A DNA stretch of 64,000 nucleotides from an uncultured Collinsella sp. (GCA_900549745.1 URPJ01000012.1:1-64000), one strand, 5' to 3'. Counted from the first letter of the stretch, positions 44,216-53,403 are shown. Made by a program: numbers and translations. The notes: generated by a model from the sequence alone, not told the origin.

Positions 44216-44250
44216 CCTGCCAAAAAGGGACAGGTTTATTTTGGCAGGTT
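44214..44250. repeat. Hairpin with CCTGTCCC core between sngB and sngC
   Basis: Perfect 12-base arms AACCTGCCAAAA (44214-44225) and complement (44239-44250) with a 13-base loop AGGGACAGGTTTA, followed by TTATC. The arm starts inside the sngB stop. It may lower sngC expression relative to sngB. It shares CCTGTCCC with the hairpin at 58320-58372. Confidence 0.8.
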
Positions 44251-44331
44251 TTATCTGGGCAAACGTCGAGACAGTAATGTAGCGAGCCACTGCTCACCGC
44301 GTTAAGAGATTCGTATTTGAGAGGATGCCCC

Positions 44332-46776
44332 GTGAACGCCTTTGACCGATATGCTCCGTTTATCCAAGACTTCATCTACTCCCACGATTGGGAGAGTCTG
44401 CGCTCTATCCAGGTTGCAGCGGCAGACGCCATCTTTAACACGCAAGATAATGTGCTCCTGACGGCATCCACGGCTTCCGGCAAAACCGAGGCAGCCTTCT
44501 TTCCCATCCTGACCGAGTTTTGGGAGAACCCGCCCGCGAGCGTAGGCGCCCTCTACATCGGCCCCCTCAAAGCGCTCATCAATGATCAGTTCGTCCGTCT
44601 CAACGACCTCTGCGAAGAGGCCGATATCCCTGTCTGGCACTGGCATGGCGATGTCTCGCAGTCGCACAAGGCTAAGCTCATAAAAAAACCGAGCGGCATC
44701 TTGCAGATTACGCCCGAGTCACTCGAGGCGCTCTTAATCCATAAGCACATGGCGATCCCGCGCATGTTCTGCGACCTGCGCTACGTGGTCATCGACGAGG
44801 TCCATTCGCTCATGCGCGGCGACCGCGGCGGTCAGACGCTCTGCCTTATCGAGCGCCTCTCGCGCATGGCAGGCGTGCAGCCCCGCCGCATCGGCCTTTC
44901 GGCCACCATCGGTGACCCCGAGCGTACGGGTGCCTTCCTCTCGCAGGGAACAGGACGCGATTGCATCATCCCCCGCTTTGAGGAGCCGCGCCGCGTGTGG
45001 CGTATCTCCATGGAGCACTTCTACAACTCGGGTCCCCAGGCGCAACAACGAGGATTCGAGAGCACGGGTCCTCAAGAGGCCGAAGTGCTTGCGTGCGAGC
45101 GCATTGAGGCAGCGGCACCCGCGGCACTGCCCGCCGGCGCCCAAGACATGCGTCACAGCGGACAGCTCACACAAGAGGAGCGCCGTCAACGTCGTGAGCG
45201 GGCACGGGACAAGGCTACCTCCAGGGATCGCCGCACTTCGTCGGCCCCCGAGGGCGAAGTCGACATCCCCCGAGCACCCGAACAGGCATTACTCAACCCC
45301 ACCGACACGGCGCCAGACAACGCCGACCCCGGCATGGGCTATATCTTTGAGCACACACGCGGCCGCAAGTGCCTGGTCTTTGCCAACTCGCGCGAGGAGG
45401 CAGAGGCCGTGTGCTCCATGCTGCGCAGCTACTGCGAGAGCCGGCACGAGCCCGACCGCTTTCTCATCCACCACGGCAATCTTTCAGCATCGCTGCGCGA
45501 GACGGCAGAAGAGCTCATGCGCGATGAGGAGCAGGCACAGACAACCGTCACCACATCTACACTGGAGCTCGGTATCGATATCGGCCGTCTGGAGCGTGCG
45601 TTTCAGATCGATGCACCGTTTACCGTCAGCTCCTTTTTGCAGCGCATGGGGCGCACGGGGCGCCGCGATCTTCCGCCCGAGATGTGGTTTGTCATGCGCG
45701 AGGAAGAACCCGAGCCGCGCACGATGATGCCCGAGACCATTCCGTGGAAGCTCCTGCAGGGCATCGCGCTCGTACAACTCTATCGCGAGGAAAAGTGGGT
45801 CGAGCCACCCGAACTCGATCGACTCCCCTACAGCCTGCTCTACCACCAGACTATGTCGACGCTTGCCAGCACCGGCGAACTCACGCCGGCAGAGCTTGCC
45901 CAGCGCGTGCTCACACTCAGCTATTTTCATCGCATCTCGGCCGATGACTATCGCGTGTTGCTGCGTCACCTCATTAAGATCGACCATATCCAAGTCACCG
46001 AGGGCGGCGGGCTCATCGTGGGCCTCGCGGGCGAGCGCATCATTAACAACTTTAAGTTCTACGCTGTGTTCCAGGAAAACGAGGAGTTCACCGTTCGCAG
46101 TGAGTCGGCCGAGTTGGGCACGATCGTCAATCCGCCACCGCCCGGTGAGCGCATCGCCATCGCCGGACACTGCTGGATTGTCGAGGAAGTGGACTGGAAG
46201 CGCCACACCGTCTTTGCCACGCAGGTCAAGGGCCGGGTGCCGGCCTACTTTGGCGACTGCCCCGGTGATATCAATACACACGTACTCGAGCGCATGCGCA
46301 AGGCGCTCAACGAGCACGCAGCATATCCGTACCTTATGGGTAACGCACGGGCCCGCCTTGCGCAGGCTCGTCATACCGCCGAGATTTCGGGCGCGGGAAC
46401 CAAGCCGCTCATTAACCTGGGCGGCGACACCTGGGTGCTCTTCCCCTGGTTGGGAAGCTACGCCTTTTTGGCGCTCGAGCGCATGCTCAAGATTAAATGT
46501 GCCGCGGAGCTGGGCCTTCGCGGACTCGACCCGTCACGCCCGTACTTTATGCAGTTTAAGATGAAGGCCGACGAGGAGACGTTCTTTGAGGTACTCGCCG
46601 CCGAGGCCGAGAAAGACTTCGATCCCATCGAGCTCGTCTATCCTGGCGAGGTGCCTTACTTTGACCGCTACGACGAGTTTGTTCCCGAAGAGCTCGTGCG
46701 CAAGGGCTTTGCCGAAGGCGTGCTCGACATAGAGGGCATGAAGCAGCGCGTCCTCAGCTGGCGCGACCACGCCTAA
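44332..46776 (+). CDS. sngC: DEAD/DEAH helicase, Lhr/BrxHI-like (Shango SngC)
   Basis: An 814-residue SF2 helicase. Walker A ASTASGKTEAAF (about residue 45), DEVHS (about 155), LSATIGDP, a long charged insertion (about 250-320), then HHGNLSASLRETAEELM, TSTLELGIDIG and QRMGRTGRR (motif VI). The C-terminal 330 residues are unique to the Lhr/BrxHI-type group. It is the helicase of the TerB-ATPase-helicase operon. GTG at 44332 follows AGAGGA; the frame opens at a TTG at 44317. The 116-base gap from sngB holds the hairpin. Confidence 0.87.
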   Translation: MNAFDRYAPFIQDFIYSHDWESLRSIQVAAADAIFNTQDNVLLTASTASGKTEAAFFPILTEFWENPPASVGALYIGPLKALINDQFVRLNDLCEEADIPVWHWHGDVSQSHKAKLIKKPSGILQITPESLEALLIHKHMAIPRMFCDLRYVVIDEVHSLMRGDRGGQTLCLIERLSRMAGVQPRRIGLSATIGDPERTGAFLSQGTGRDCIIPRFEEPRRVWRISMEHFYNSGPQAQQRGFESTGPQEAEVLACERIEAAAPAALPAGAQDMRHSGQLTQEERRQRRERARDKATSRDRRTSSAPEGEVDIPRAPEQALLNPTDTAPDNADPGMGYIFEHTRGRKCLVFANSREEAEAVCSMLRSYCESRHEPDRFLIHHGNLSASLRETAEELMRDEEQAQTTVTTSTLELGIDIGRLERAFQIDAPFTVSSFLQRMGRTGRRDLPPEMWFVMREEEPEPRTMMPETIPWKLLQGIALVQLYREEKWVEPPELDRLPYSLLYHQTMSTLASTGELTPAELAQRVLTLSYFHRISADDYRVLLRHLIKIDHIQVTEGGGLIVGLAGERIINNFKFYAVFQENEEFTVRSESAELGTIVNPPPPGERIAIAGHCWIVEEVDWKRHTVFATQVKGRVPAYFGDCPGDINTHVLERMRKALNEHAAYPYLMGNARARLAQARHTAEISGAGTKPLINLGGDTWVLFPWLGSYAFLALERMLKIKCAAELGLRGLDPSRPYFMQFKMKADEETFFEVLAAEAEKDFDPIELVYPGEVPYFDRYDEFVPEELVRKGFAEGVLDIEGMKQRVLSWRDHA

Positions 46777-46802
46777 GACCAGTCTTTTTGGGACGGAGAG
46801 AC

Positions 46803-47681
46803 TTACTTGTCGTGAAGGGCGGTGCCGAGGAAGTCGGCGTCGAAGGGCACGGCTTCGGCAAAGACATAGTCGCCGTCGCTGGCGATGAGCAGGTAGTTCT
46901 CCTCGCCGCCGAACTCCGCATCGCCACAGGGGACCACCCAGACATGGGCGAATACCTCGAGTGCCGTGGCAGCGCAGTCGCGCAGGAACGTCACATCGCT
47001 CCCCTCGTTTGTGCTTACGATATTGGCAACGTAGACGCCACCGACATTTAGGCTGCCCCGCACCAAACGCAACGCCTCAACCGTCGCCAGCTCGCGTACG
47101 GGCTCGGCACCGCCAAAGCAATCGCTCACGACCACGTCGTAGCGACGATGACCAACACTCGTCACGCCCAGATAAGAGCGAGCCTCAGCGGTTATCACCC
47201 GCAGGCGATCGCCCGCCGTGCACTCCAGCTCGTCCAGATAGAACCAGCGGCGCGCCAGGCGCGTAATCTCTCCGTCATACTCGATGACGTCCATGCGCAA
47301 GCCCTCGTGCGACATCAGCGCGAACTTGGGATAGGCAAACCCGCCGCCACCCAGCATAAGCATGCGGTTGATACCGTGACCATAAGCATCACGCATCGCA
47401 TCCTCGGACTCAAACACGTCGTCAAACGCACGATAGTACGCAAAGATGGGCTCCGCCCAACGCTCACCAACGTAACTTGCGCTTTGGTAGACGCTGCCTT
47501 GCACCAACACGCGAATCTCGTCGCCGCCCTCATCGTGCACGCGTTTCACACGCGCCAACCCATTGCGGGTTCGCGCAACCTGCAGACAGGCAGCACGAAC
47601 AGCGACAGCGGCCGCACCAAGCGCCGCGGCTCCCAGAGCAACACCGGCAACGACGCCAGCAGAAACACTCGGCTTGTTCAT
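46803..47681 (-). CDS. Spermidine-synthase-like protein with membrane anchor
   Basis: A 292-residue protein with a hydrophobic N-terminus (SAGVVAGVALGAAALGAAAVAVRAA) and a spermidine synthase-like Rossmann domain: LGGGGFAYPKFAL (motif I), VIEYDGEITRLARRWF and DVVVSDCFGG. Enzymes of this fold move aminopropyl groups or methyl groups; the key catalytic Asp of true SpeE (DS/DP in DVIISDSTDP) is here DCFGG, so polyamine synthesis is not certain. AAAGGAG precedes the ATG, which touches the elp3 stop: the two form an operon. Confidence 0.78.
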   Translation of the reverse strand: MNKPSVSAGVVAGVALGAAALGAAAVAVRAACLQVARTRNGLARVKRVHDEGGDEIRVLVQGSVYQSASYVGERWAEPIFAYYRAFDDVFESEDAMRDAYGHGINRMLMLGGGGFAYPKFALMSHEGLRMDVIEYDGEITRLARRWFYLDELECTAGDRLRVITAEARSYLGVTSVGHRRYDVVVSDCFGGAEPVRELATVEALRLVRGSLNVGGVYVANIVSTNEGSDVTFLRDCAATALEVFAHVWVVPCGDAEFGGEENYLLIASDGDYVFAEAVPFDADFLGTALHDK

Positions 47682-49589
47682 CTAGAGCTCCTTTTGCAGA
47701 TAGAGTCCATGGTCGCAAAAACCCAAATGGCGATAGTACTCGCGCGTACCGATTGCGCTAATCACGTTGATACGCGTATAACCCGCATCCCGGGCAATCT
47801 CGCACGCACGCTCTACGAGCAAACGCCCCAATCCATGGTGCTGGGCTGCCTGGCCTTGATCTCCCACGCGCGCCGCCATGCCATACACGTGCACCTCGCG
47901 AATCATCGCCTCGTCCGGTGTCGTCGGCAACTCATCCGCATGCGCGGCAACAAAAGCACGATCGGGCAGAGACAGACGCAAAAAGCCCGCGATCTTGCCC
48001 TGCGGCGTCACCCACTGCAAAAAGCGCTCGTGCGTCACCGGCGTCTCGTACGCCACTTCCTCGTCAAGGGTCAGCTCATGCAAGTCGGCGCCCGCCGTGC
48101 TAATCTCGCGATAGCGAATCTCACGCACTGTCGCGCCTTCCCCACGAGCCGACAAGCGGTTTTCAACGAGCTGACGCAGGTTGGGCTTCTTGTTGCCCAC
48201 CATGATGTCGTCGGAGCTAAAGTCGCGGATCATGCGACTGATGCGGCAGAACGCCGGCGTCACCACGATGTCGTCGGCCAACACATCGAGCAGCTCTTCC
48301 TCGGTATAGGGACGCCACTCGCCGTGCTCATAGCAGCCCACCAGACGCGAGCCCTCGATGAGCGCGCACGGGTAGACCTTGACCTCGTCGGGCATAAAGG
48401 CCCCTTCGGTCATAAAGCGCTCGTAGTCGCGCTTGTCCCCCTCGGGTGTGGCGCCCAATAAGTTGAGCATAAAATGCGCATGGATCTTAAAGCCAAAGAG
48501 GCGCGCAAGCGAAAACGCCTGCTCGATCTGAGCCACCGAAATGCGACGCTCGTTGATATCGAGCAAATGCTGGTCGAGGCTCTGGATGCCCATCTGAATC
48601 TTGGTGCAGCCCAGACGACGAATGAGCGTGAGCGCCTGTGGCGTCACGGCATCGGGGCGGGTCTCGATAACGAGCCCCACCACGCGATGCTTCGCCGTCT
48701 CGTTGATGCGCTGCTGACGCTCAAGCTCCTCCATCGTTGCCGTCTGCCACTCGGCAGCCTCGCCCCATGGCGTACCGGGGCCGTACAGACGACGCACTGC
48801 GCGGTTATAGCCACCAACGACAGCATCCACACGCCCCTGCTCGTCGGCAACGCCGCTCGCAAGCTCGGCCTCGTCGGTCGCAATGCCGGCAGCCCGATAG
48901 CGCTCGCGGCGCTCTGTTACCACCGGCGGCAGGGCATCGGCGGGAGCGTCATCGAGCAGGCGCCCTGCCTCGGCACGGCTGATGCCCGGACGCGCCAACA
49001 TGGGGTTTGCCGCCACACCGGCGACGGCATCGTCATTGAGCGCACGGAAAAGCTCCGACATAAACCACGTCTGATACCCTTGCGGATAGTCGCTCCAGGT
49101 ACCGCCGAGCACAATGAGCTCTATCTTGTCGGTCGCATGTCCCATCTGCGAAAGCGCGGTCAGACGAGCGCTCACCTGCAGATACGGGTCGAAGCAGTTT
49201 TGCTCCGCACGGGCGCACGCCGGCTCGGCGTGCAGATAGCTTTTGGGCATGCGCAGATCGTTGGGGCAAAACAGGCAATCGCCCGAGCATGGCCAGGGCT
49301 TGGTAATGACGGTAATGGTCGCCACGCCCGAGGCCGTTCGGCGCGGCTTCATACGCAGGACCTGCAGCAGTTGACGCTCCAGATCGGAATCGACATTCCA
49401 CGCAGCCCACCGAACCGGCTCCTCACGTTTAACCCGCTGGTAGAACGGCAGCAGACGGCGCTTGGCCAAATCGCGTTTGTCGGCACCCTCACGGCGCGCC
49501 TCGGCATGTATCAGTTTGACGAGCGCTTTGTCGTCCACGGTCTCGCCGCGACGCAGAGCCTCGAGTATGTTCAAGATAATCTGTTCCAT
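47682..49589 (-). CDS. elp3: Bacterial Elp3: radical SAM/GNAT tRNA U34 modifying enzyme
   Basis: A 635-residue enzyme that makes carboxymethyl-type groups on wobble uridine of tRNA. The radical-SAM cluster is held by C101, C105 and C108 in CSGDCLFCPN; LGGTWSDYPQGYQ follows, and the C-terminal GNAT domain reads AARVGDQGQAAQHHGLGRLLVERAC near residue 575. Bacterial Elp3 is rare but known in some Actinobacteria, Chloroflexi and Clostridia. No other Elongator subunits are encoded here, as expected in bacteria. A Trm9-like methyltransferase lies 2 kb away. The ATG at 49589 follows GGGGA. Confidence 0.93.
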   Translation of the reverse strand: MEQIILNILEALRRGETVDDKALVKLIHAEARREGADKRDLAKRRLLPFYQRVKREEPVRWAAWNVDSDLERQLLQVLRMKPRRTASGVATITVITKPWPCSGDCLFCPNDLRMPKSYLHAEPACARAEQNCFDPYLQVSARLTALSQMGHATDKIELIVLGGTWSDYPQGYQTWFMSELFRALNDDAVAGVAANPMLARPGISRAEAGRLLDDAPADALPPVVTERRERYRAAGIATDEAELASGVADEQGRVDAVVGGYNRAVRRLYGPGTPWGEAAEWQTATMEELERQQRINETAKHRVVGLVIETRPDAVTPQALTLIRRLGCTKIQMGIQSLDQHLLDINERRISVAQIEQAFSLARLFGFKIHAHFMLNLLGATPEGDKRDYERFMTEGAFMPDEVKVYPCALIEGSRLVGCYEHGEWRPYTEEELLDVLADDIVVTPAFCRISRMIRDFSSDDIMVGNKKPNLRQLVENRLSARGEGATVREIRYREISTAGADLHELTLDEEVAYETPVTHERFLQWVTPQGKIAGFLRLSLPDRAFVAAHADELPTTPDEAMIREVHVYGMAARVGDQGQAAQHHGLGRLLVERACEIARDAGYTRINVISAIGTREYYRHLGFCDHGLYLQKEL

Positions 49590-49600
49590 GTCCCCATTGT

Positions 49601-49639
49601 AAAGGCAAAGGCGCCGAAGCCCGTCACGGCTCCGGCGCC
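49601..49639 (-). terminator. Hairpin after the DUF4097 gene
   Basis: GGCGCCGGAGCC against GGCTTCGGCGCC (one mismatch) with a six-base loop, followed on the minus strand by TTTGCCTTT. It closes the XRE-DUF4097 operon and precedes elp3. Confidence 0.7.
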
Positions 49640-49686
49640 TCCATCAAAGAGCATGCCTATATGTACCGATCTCCGAAAACCGCATG

Positions 49687-50586
49687 TCACTCCGGATCAA
49701 ACGACATGTCGCCCGAACCGACCTCAAAACGATACGTAGCAGACTTATCGCCGTTATCGAATTCAAGATTCAAAATGGTCTCGCCGTCGTAGCCAAGCGG
49801 AAGGAAATCGCTCTCAAAGTCGCCGCTGCCCAAGGTGAGGCTCGCCTTAAAGCCCGTCGAGTTCGGAACCGTCATCTCCACATCGCCCGAGCCCACACTC
49901 ACGTCCATCGACTTCGCGGGGGCCTGGTAGAGCTCGAACGTCACATCGCCCGAACCGACCTCGGCATTCAGGGTATCGGTCACGGTGCCCGTAAACTCAA
50001 CGTCTCCAGAGTCCAAAGTCAGGTTGAGGTCATGACACGCAATGCCCGCGACCGTCAGGTCACCCGATCCTACATTCGCTGTAATGCCCACCATGTTATC
50101 GGCAACTTCGCGCGGCAGCTCGACGGTAACCGTGCGGTCAATGGCGCGCTCGTCATCGCAATCGAACTGGCGAATCTTGAGTGTAGAGCCCTCGATCTTA
50201 ACCAGATTCTGAGTGGCGGCATCGGAAGCAGACGCCCCCTTTGCAACGCGCCCGCTTTCGATGACACGTACCGGTCCGCCAGAGACACGTTTAACCTCGA
50301 CCGTCCCCGACGTCACATCCAAGTCGAGCGATTGGAACGCGTCTTCGTCAAAAGTCGTGCCCGAAAGCTGCTGAGGCCGAGCGGAATAGTTCCCGCCATC
50401 CAAAAGATCGTCCTCGTCAACCGCATCGTCCATACCAGAGAAGCCGGATACAACATCGTCGAGATCCCACGGGCCATCAAAATGAATCAAAGTCCGCGAA
50501 ATGCCAAAGACAAGCCCGATGATGAGCACAAACGCTCCGATGCCAACGCCCAAGCGTACCTTGGATTCATGCGAAAGCTTCATCAT
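49687..50586 (-). CDS. DUF4097 beta-repeat membrane protein
   Basis: A 299-residue protein with one N-terminal membrane segment (VGIGAFVLIIGLVFGISRTLIHF) and an extracytoplasmic domain of repeated short beta strands: GSGDLTVAGI, DSGDVEFTG, GSGDVTFELY, GSGDVEMTVP, GSGDFESDFL, GSGDMSFDPE. This is the DUF4097 (putative adhesin) pattern of six near-regular turns marked by SGD. The gene overlaps the regulator upstream by four bases (ATGA), so they form one unit; such proteins often act with membrane stress regulators. Function is unknown. Confidence 0.83.
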   Translation of the reverse strand: MMKLSHESKVRLGVGIGAFVLIIGLVFGISRTLIHFDGPWDLDDVVSGFSGMDDAVDEDDLLDGGNYSARPQQLSGTTFDEDAFQSLDLDVTSGTVEVKRVSGGPVRVIESGRVAKGASASDAATQNLVKIEGSTLKIRQFDCDDERAIDRTVTVELPREVADNMVGITANVGSGDLTVAGIACHDLNLTLDSGDVEFTGTVTDTLNAEVGSGDVTFELYQAPAKSMDVSVGSGDVEMTVPNSTGFKASLTLGSGDFESDFLPLGYDGETILNLEFDNGDKSATYRFEVGSGDMSFDPE

Positions 50587-51305
50587 TCATCACTCTCTTT
50601 GGCAATCGGCTCAGCGGTAGTCGCGGTAGCCACGTCAGCATCAGATTCCGCAGAAGTATCCTTCCCCTGGGCCTTGACCGCCACCGACGCCGAACCAACC
50701 TGAATATCCCCGCGCGCCCAATCGCCATCGAGCGCACGCGCCACCCAGTGATAGATGGGAATCGTAAAGAAGATCAGTGCGGCAAAGGGGCCGGCACCAA
50801 ACAGGAACATCAGCAAAAAGAACAGCAGCCAGCACACGGCCCAATACGGGAACGACTGGAACGGGCCCTTCACCGGAGTCGAGCCAACTGCGCTGCCACT
50901 CGTCGCCTGCGCCGTAGCGGCATTGGCGGCCTGCGCACTCCAGCTTGCCGCTTGCGCCGCCTTGGCGGCGGCGTCACTCGCCTGTGTTGCCGCCTCGGTG
51001 GCACGTGCCGCCGCCTCATGGGTACGGGCGCGATCTGCCGCCTCGGCCTCGCGCTGACGGGCACGGTCCTCGTTCTCAAACTCGATATCGTCCTCAATCT
51101 CATCGCTCGGATTGAGCAGCTCGTCCAAGCTCACACCATAGAGCTTGGCGAGCGAGATCAGGTTCTCGGTATCGGGCGAGCTCTCCGCGCGCTCCCATTT
51201 ACTGACTGCTTGGCGCGACAGTCCCAGCTTTCGTGCCAGCCCTTCTTGGCTAAAACCCTTGCTGCGACGAAGGTCGGCGAGCCGCTGCGCAGTTTCTACA
51301 TTCAT
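50583..51305 (-). CDS. Membrane-anchored XRE-family regulator
   Basis: A 240-residue protein. Residues 5-60 form an HTH of the XRE/Cro type (LADLRRSKGFSQEGLARKLG, SRQAVSKWERAESSPDT). A long Ala/Glu-rich linker (about 75-145) leads to two hydrophobic segments (WAVCWLLFFLLMFLFGAG and FAALIFFTIPIYHWVARAL). So the DNA-binding part is tethered to the membrane, an uncommon layout. It likely controls itself and the DUF4097 gene. The ATG at 51305 follows AGGAGG; the frame's extension to 51476 is not needed. Confidence 0.83.
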   Translation of the reverse strand: MNVETAQRLADLRRSKGFSQEGLARKLGLSRQAVSKWERAESSPDTENLISLAKLYGVSLDELLNPSDEIEDDIEFENEDRARQREAEAADRARTHEAAARATEAATQASDAAAKAAQAASWSAQAANAATAQATSGSAVGSTPVKGPFQSFPYWAVCWLLFFLLMFLFGAGPFAALIFFTIPIYHWVARALDGDWARGDIQVGSASVAVKAQGKDTSAESDADVATATTAEPIAKESDE

Positions 51306-51572
51306 GGTTCCTCCTATGTGATGCCAGCCGTGCCGCCGGACCGTTTTTCTTCTTAAGGCGCCTTGCACAGTTAAAAATCTATCCGCCACCGCCAAAAGCA
51401 TGCCACCTATTCTAGTGAGATTTTTGACAACCGTCGGTTGCGGGTGCATATGAGCTGCGGAAATGTGTCCAAACAAAGCAATGACCCGTAGCTTGGTTGT
51501 CCCCGTTGCGGCGTTAACGGTAGTATGGTCGTACTGTTAATTCCGCACCGCCAACGGAGGGAGTTCCGCGCC

Positions 51573-52445
51573 GTGAACCGCGATTTCGCCTCATCGCTCA
51601 TCCAGCTCAACAACACGTTCTATCGCGAGCACTCCGCCTCCTTCTCCGATACGCGCCAGGCCCCGTGGCCCGGCTGGGTGCGCACCATGGACATCGCGCT
51701 CGAACAGCTCGATGTCGCCACGATTGAGCATCCCGTCCGCGTCTTCGATCTCGCCTGCGGCAATATGCGATTCGAGAACTTTGCCGCCGGCGGCGCACTT
51801 GCCGCCAAGGGCGTCGACGGCGCAAACCCCTCGGCAGATGCCAGCTGCCCGTTTGAGTTCTATGGTGTCGACTCGTGTCAGGATTTGGCTATCGATGCGC
51901 ACGGTCACGCCCTGCGCATTCCCAACCTGCACTTCCAGGAACTCGACGTGCTCGATGCCCTTATGAAGCTCAACCCCGCCGAGACACCCGACGTGCTTTT
52001 CGACGCCCCGCTCGCCGACATCTCGGTCTGCTTTGGTTTTATGCACCACGTGCCGTCGTGCGAGTACCGCGTACGCGTGCTCGACGCCCTGGTGCGCCAG
52101 ACGCGCCCGGGCGGCATCATCGCCATCAGCTTTTGGGAGTTTATGAACGACGAGCGCATGGCGCGCAAGGCCGTTCGCGCCGAGGCCCGTGCCGAGCTCA
52201 CCCCGCCGTTTGAAGGTTACGATTCCGCGCAGTTTGAAGCCGGCGACCACCTCATCGGCTGGCAAAACGACCGCCACGCCTACCGCTATTGCCATCACTT
52301 TGACGATCAGCAGATCACCGACCTGGTGCGCGGCGTCCGTACGTTCTACAAGAGCGGCGAGGTCCCCGTGCGCGAGCTTGAGCGCTTCCATGCCGACGGT
52401 CGCAGCGGCGAGCTCAACCGCTATGTGATTCTCAAACGTCTGTAG
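51573..52445 (+). CDS. Class I SAM methyltransferase, Trm9-like
   Basis: About 290 residues. SAM-binding motif VFDLACGNMRF, then VDSC, CFGFMHHVPS (motif IV) and RPGGIIAISFWEFMN. The later part GDHLIGWQNDRHAYRYCHHF resembles the segment DVFVPW...RYYHVF of Trm9/ALKBH8 methyltransferases, which methylate cm5U made by Elongator. With elp3 2 kb away this is a suggestive partner, but the likeness is by eye only. GTG at 51573 has GGAGGG upstream; an ATG at 51525 is less well placed. It precedes trmB with a 118-base gap. Confidence 0.72.
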   Translation: MNRDFASSLIQLNNTFYREHSASFSDTRQAPWPGWVRTMDIALEQLDVATIEHPVRVFDLACGNMRFENFAAGGALAAKGVDGANPSADASCPFEFYGVDSCQDLAIDAHGHALRIPNLHFQELDVLDALMKLNPAETPDVLFDAPLADISVCFGFMHHVPSCEYRVRVLDALVRQTRPGGIIAISFWEFMNDERMARKAVRAEARAELTPPFEGYDSAQFEAGDHLIGWQNDRHAYRYCHHFDDQQITDLVRGVRTFYKSGEVPVRELERFHADGRSGELNRYVILKRL

Positions 52446-52563
52446 GCACCGACGATTCGCCGCCGAGCCGCACCGCATCTTTCGGGCAAACTATGCCCAC
52501 CCTTTTTCAACCCATTGACGGAACGCGCAGCTATGCGTTCCATACTTATGACCAAGGAGCCTC

Positions 52564-53403
52564 ATGGGAGCCGTCCACGTTCGCACGCCTAAGAACTTTG
52601 TGCTCGAGGAGCGCCTGGAGCGCTACGCCGATGCGATCGAGACGAACCCCGAGGCTTATGCCGGAGATTGGCGCGAGGCTTGCGCGCCAGCTGGCAGCAA
52701 GCCCTTCGAACACCTTCACCTGGATCTTGGCTGTGGCAAGGGAACCTATCTGGTCGAGCGCGCCCACCGCGAGCCCGACACCCTCTTTATCGGCATGGAC
52801 CAGGAGCCCATCTGCATCGCCTATGCCGCGCAGAAAATCTGCGAACAGGGGCTATCCAACGCACTCGTCCTGCCCCGAGGCGCCGCATCGCTGCCACAGC
52901 TGTTTGCCGCAGGCGAGCTCGATGCCATCACCATTAACTTTCCCACGCCGCAGCCCAAGGCCAAGTACGCTAAAAAACGACTCGTCCATGTCGACCATCT
53001 GATGCTCTACCGCCCGCTCTTTTCAGCCGGCGCTACCGTCACACTGCGCACCGATAGCAAGCCGTTGCGCGATTACGCCCTGGGACAGTTTGCCGCGGCC
53101 GGCTACGATACGCTTTGGGTAAGCGACGACGTCCGCCGCGACCATCCCGAGCATCCCGAGACCGAGTACGAGCGCCGCACGCGCGAGATGGGTGCCGCCG
53201 TCTATGGCATTTGCGCCACACCTGGAGCGCAGCCCAGCGATGAACAGCTCGCGGCGGGCCGCGCGCAGGAGCAAAGCCTAGCCTGCTACCTGCCCGATAA
53301 CCTCGATGAGCTCGCCTATGTGCCTCTGGGCATGGAAGAGGCCGTCGAGAACTTTAGAAACCGTGCCCGCAAGGGCAAGAAGCGTCTACCGCAAGAGTCC
53401 TAG
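52564..53403 (+). CDS. trmB: tRNA (guanine-N7-)-methyltransferase TrmB, variant site
   Basis: A 279-residue TrmB-like enzyme that methylates G46 in the tRNA variable loop. SAM motif HLDLGCGKGTYL, FIGMDQEPICI, and the family block ITINFPTPQPKAKYAKKRL then HVDHLMLY. The usual block is FPDPWPK-x-RH-x-KRR; here the Asp and Trp are replaced (Thr and Gln), so the activity may be altered. The C-terminus TEYERRTREMG matches the family. AAGGAG precedes the ATG. It lies between the Trm9-like gene and the 123-base element. Confidence 0.85.
   Translation: MGAVHVRTPKNFVLEERLERYADAIETNPEAYAGDWREACAPAGSKPFEHLHLDLGCGKGTYLVERAHREPDTLFIGMDQEPICIAYAAQKICEQGLSNALVLPRGAASLPQLFAAGELDAITINFPTPQPKAKYAKKRLVHVDHLMLYRPLFSAGATVTLRTDSKPLRDYALGQFAAAGYDTLWVSDDVRRDHPEHPETEYERRTREMGAAVYGICATPGAQPSDEQLAAGRAQEQSLACYLPDNLDELAYVPLGMEEAVENFRNRARKGKKRLPQES

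Noticed and set aside
41158..46776. Classification as a BREX locus
   Set aside because: The ATPase and helicase resemble BrxD and BrxHI, but PglX, PglZ and the other BREX genes are absent and a TerB-domain gene is present, which fits Shango instead.
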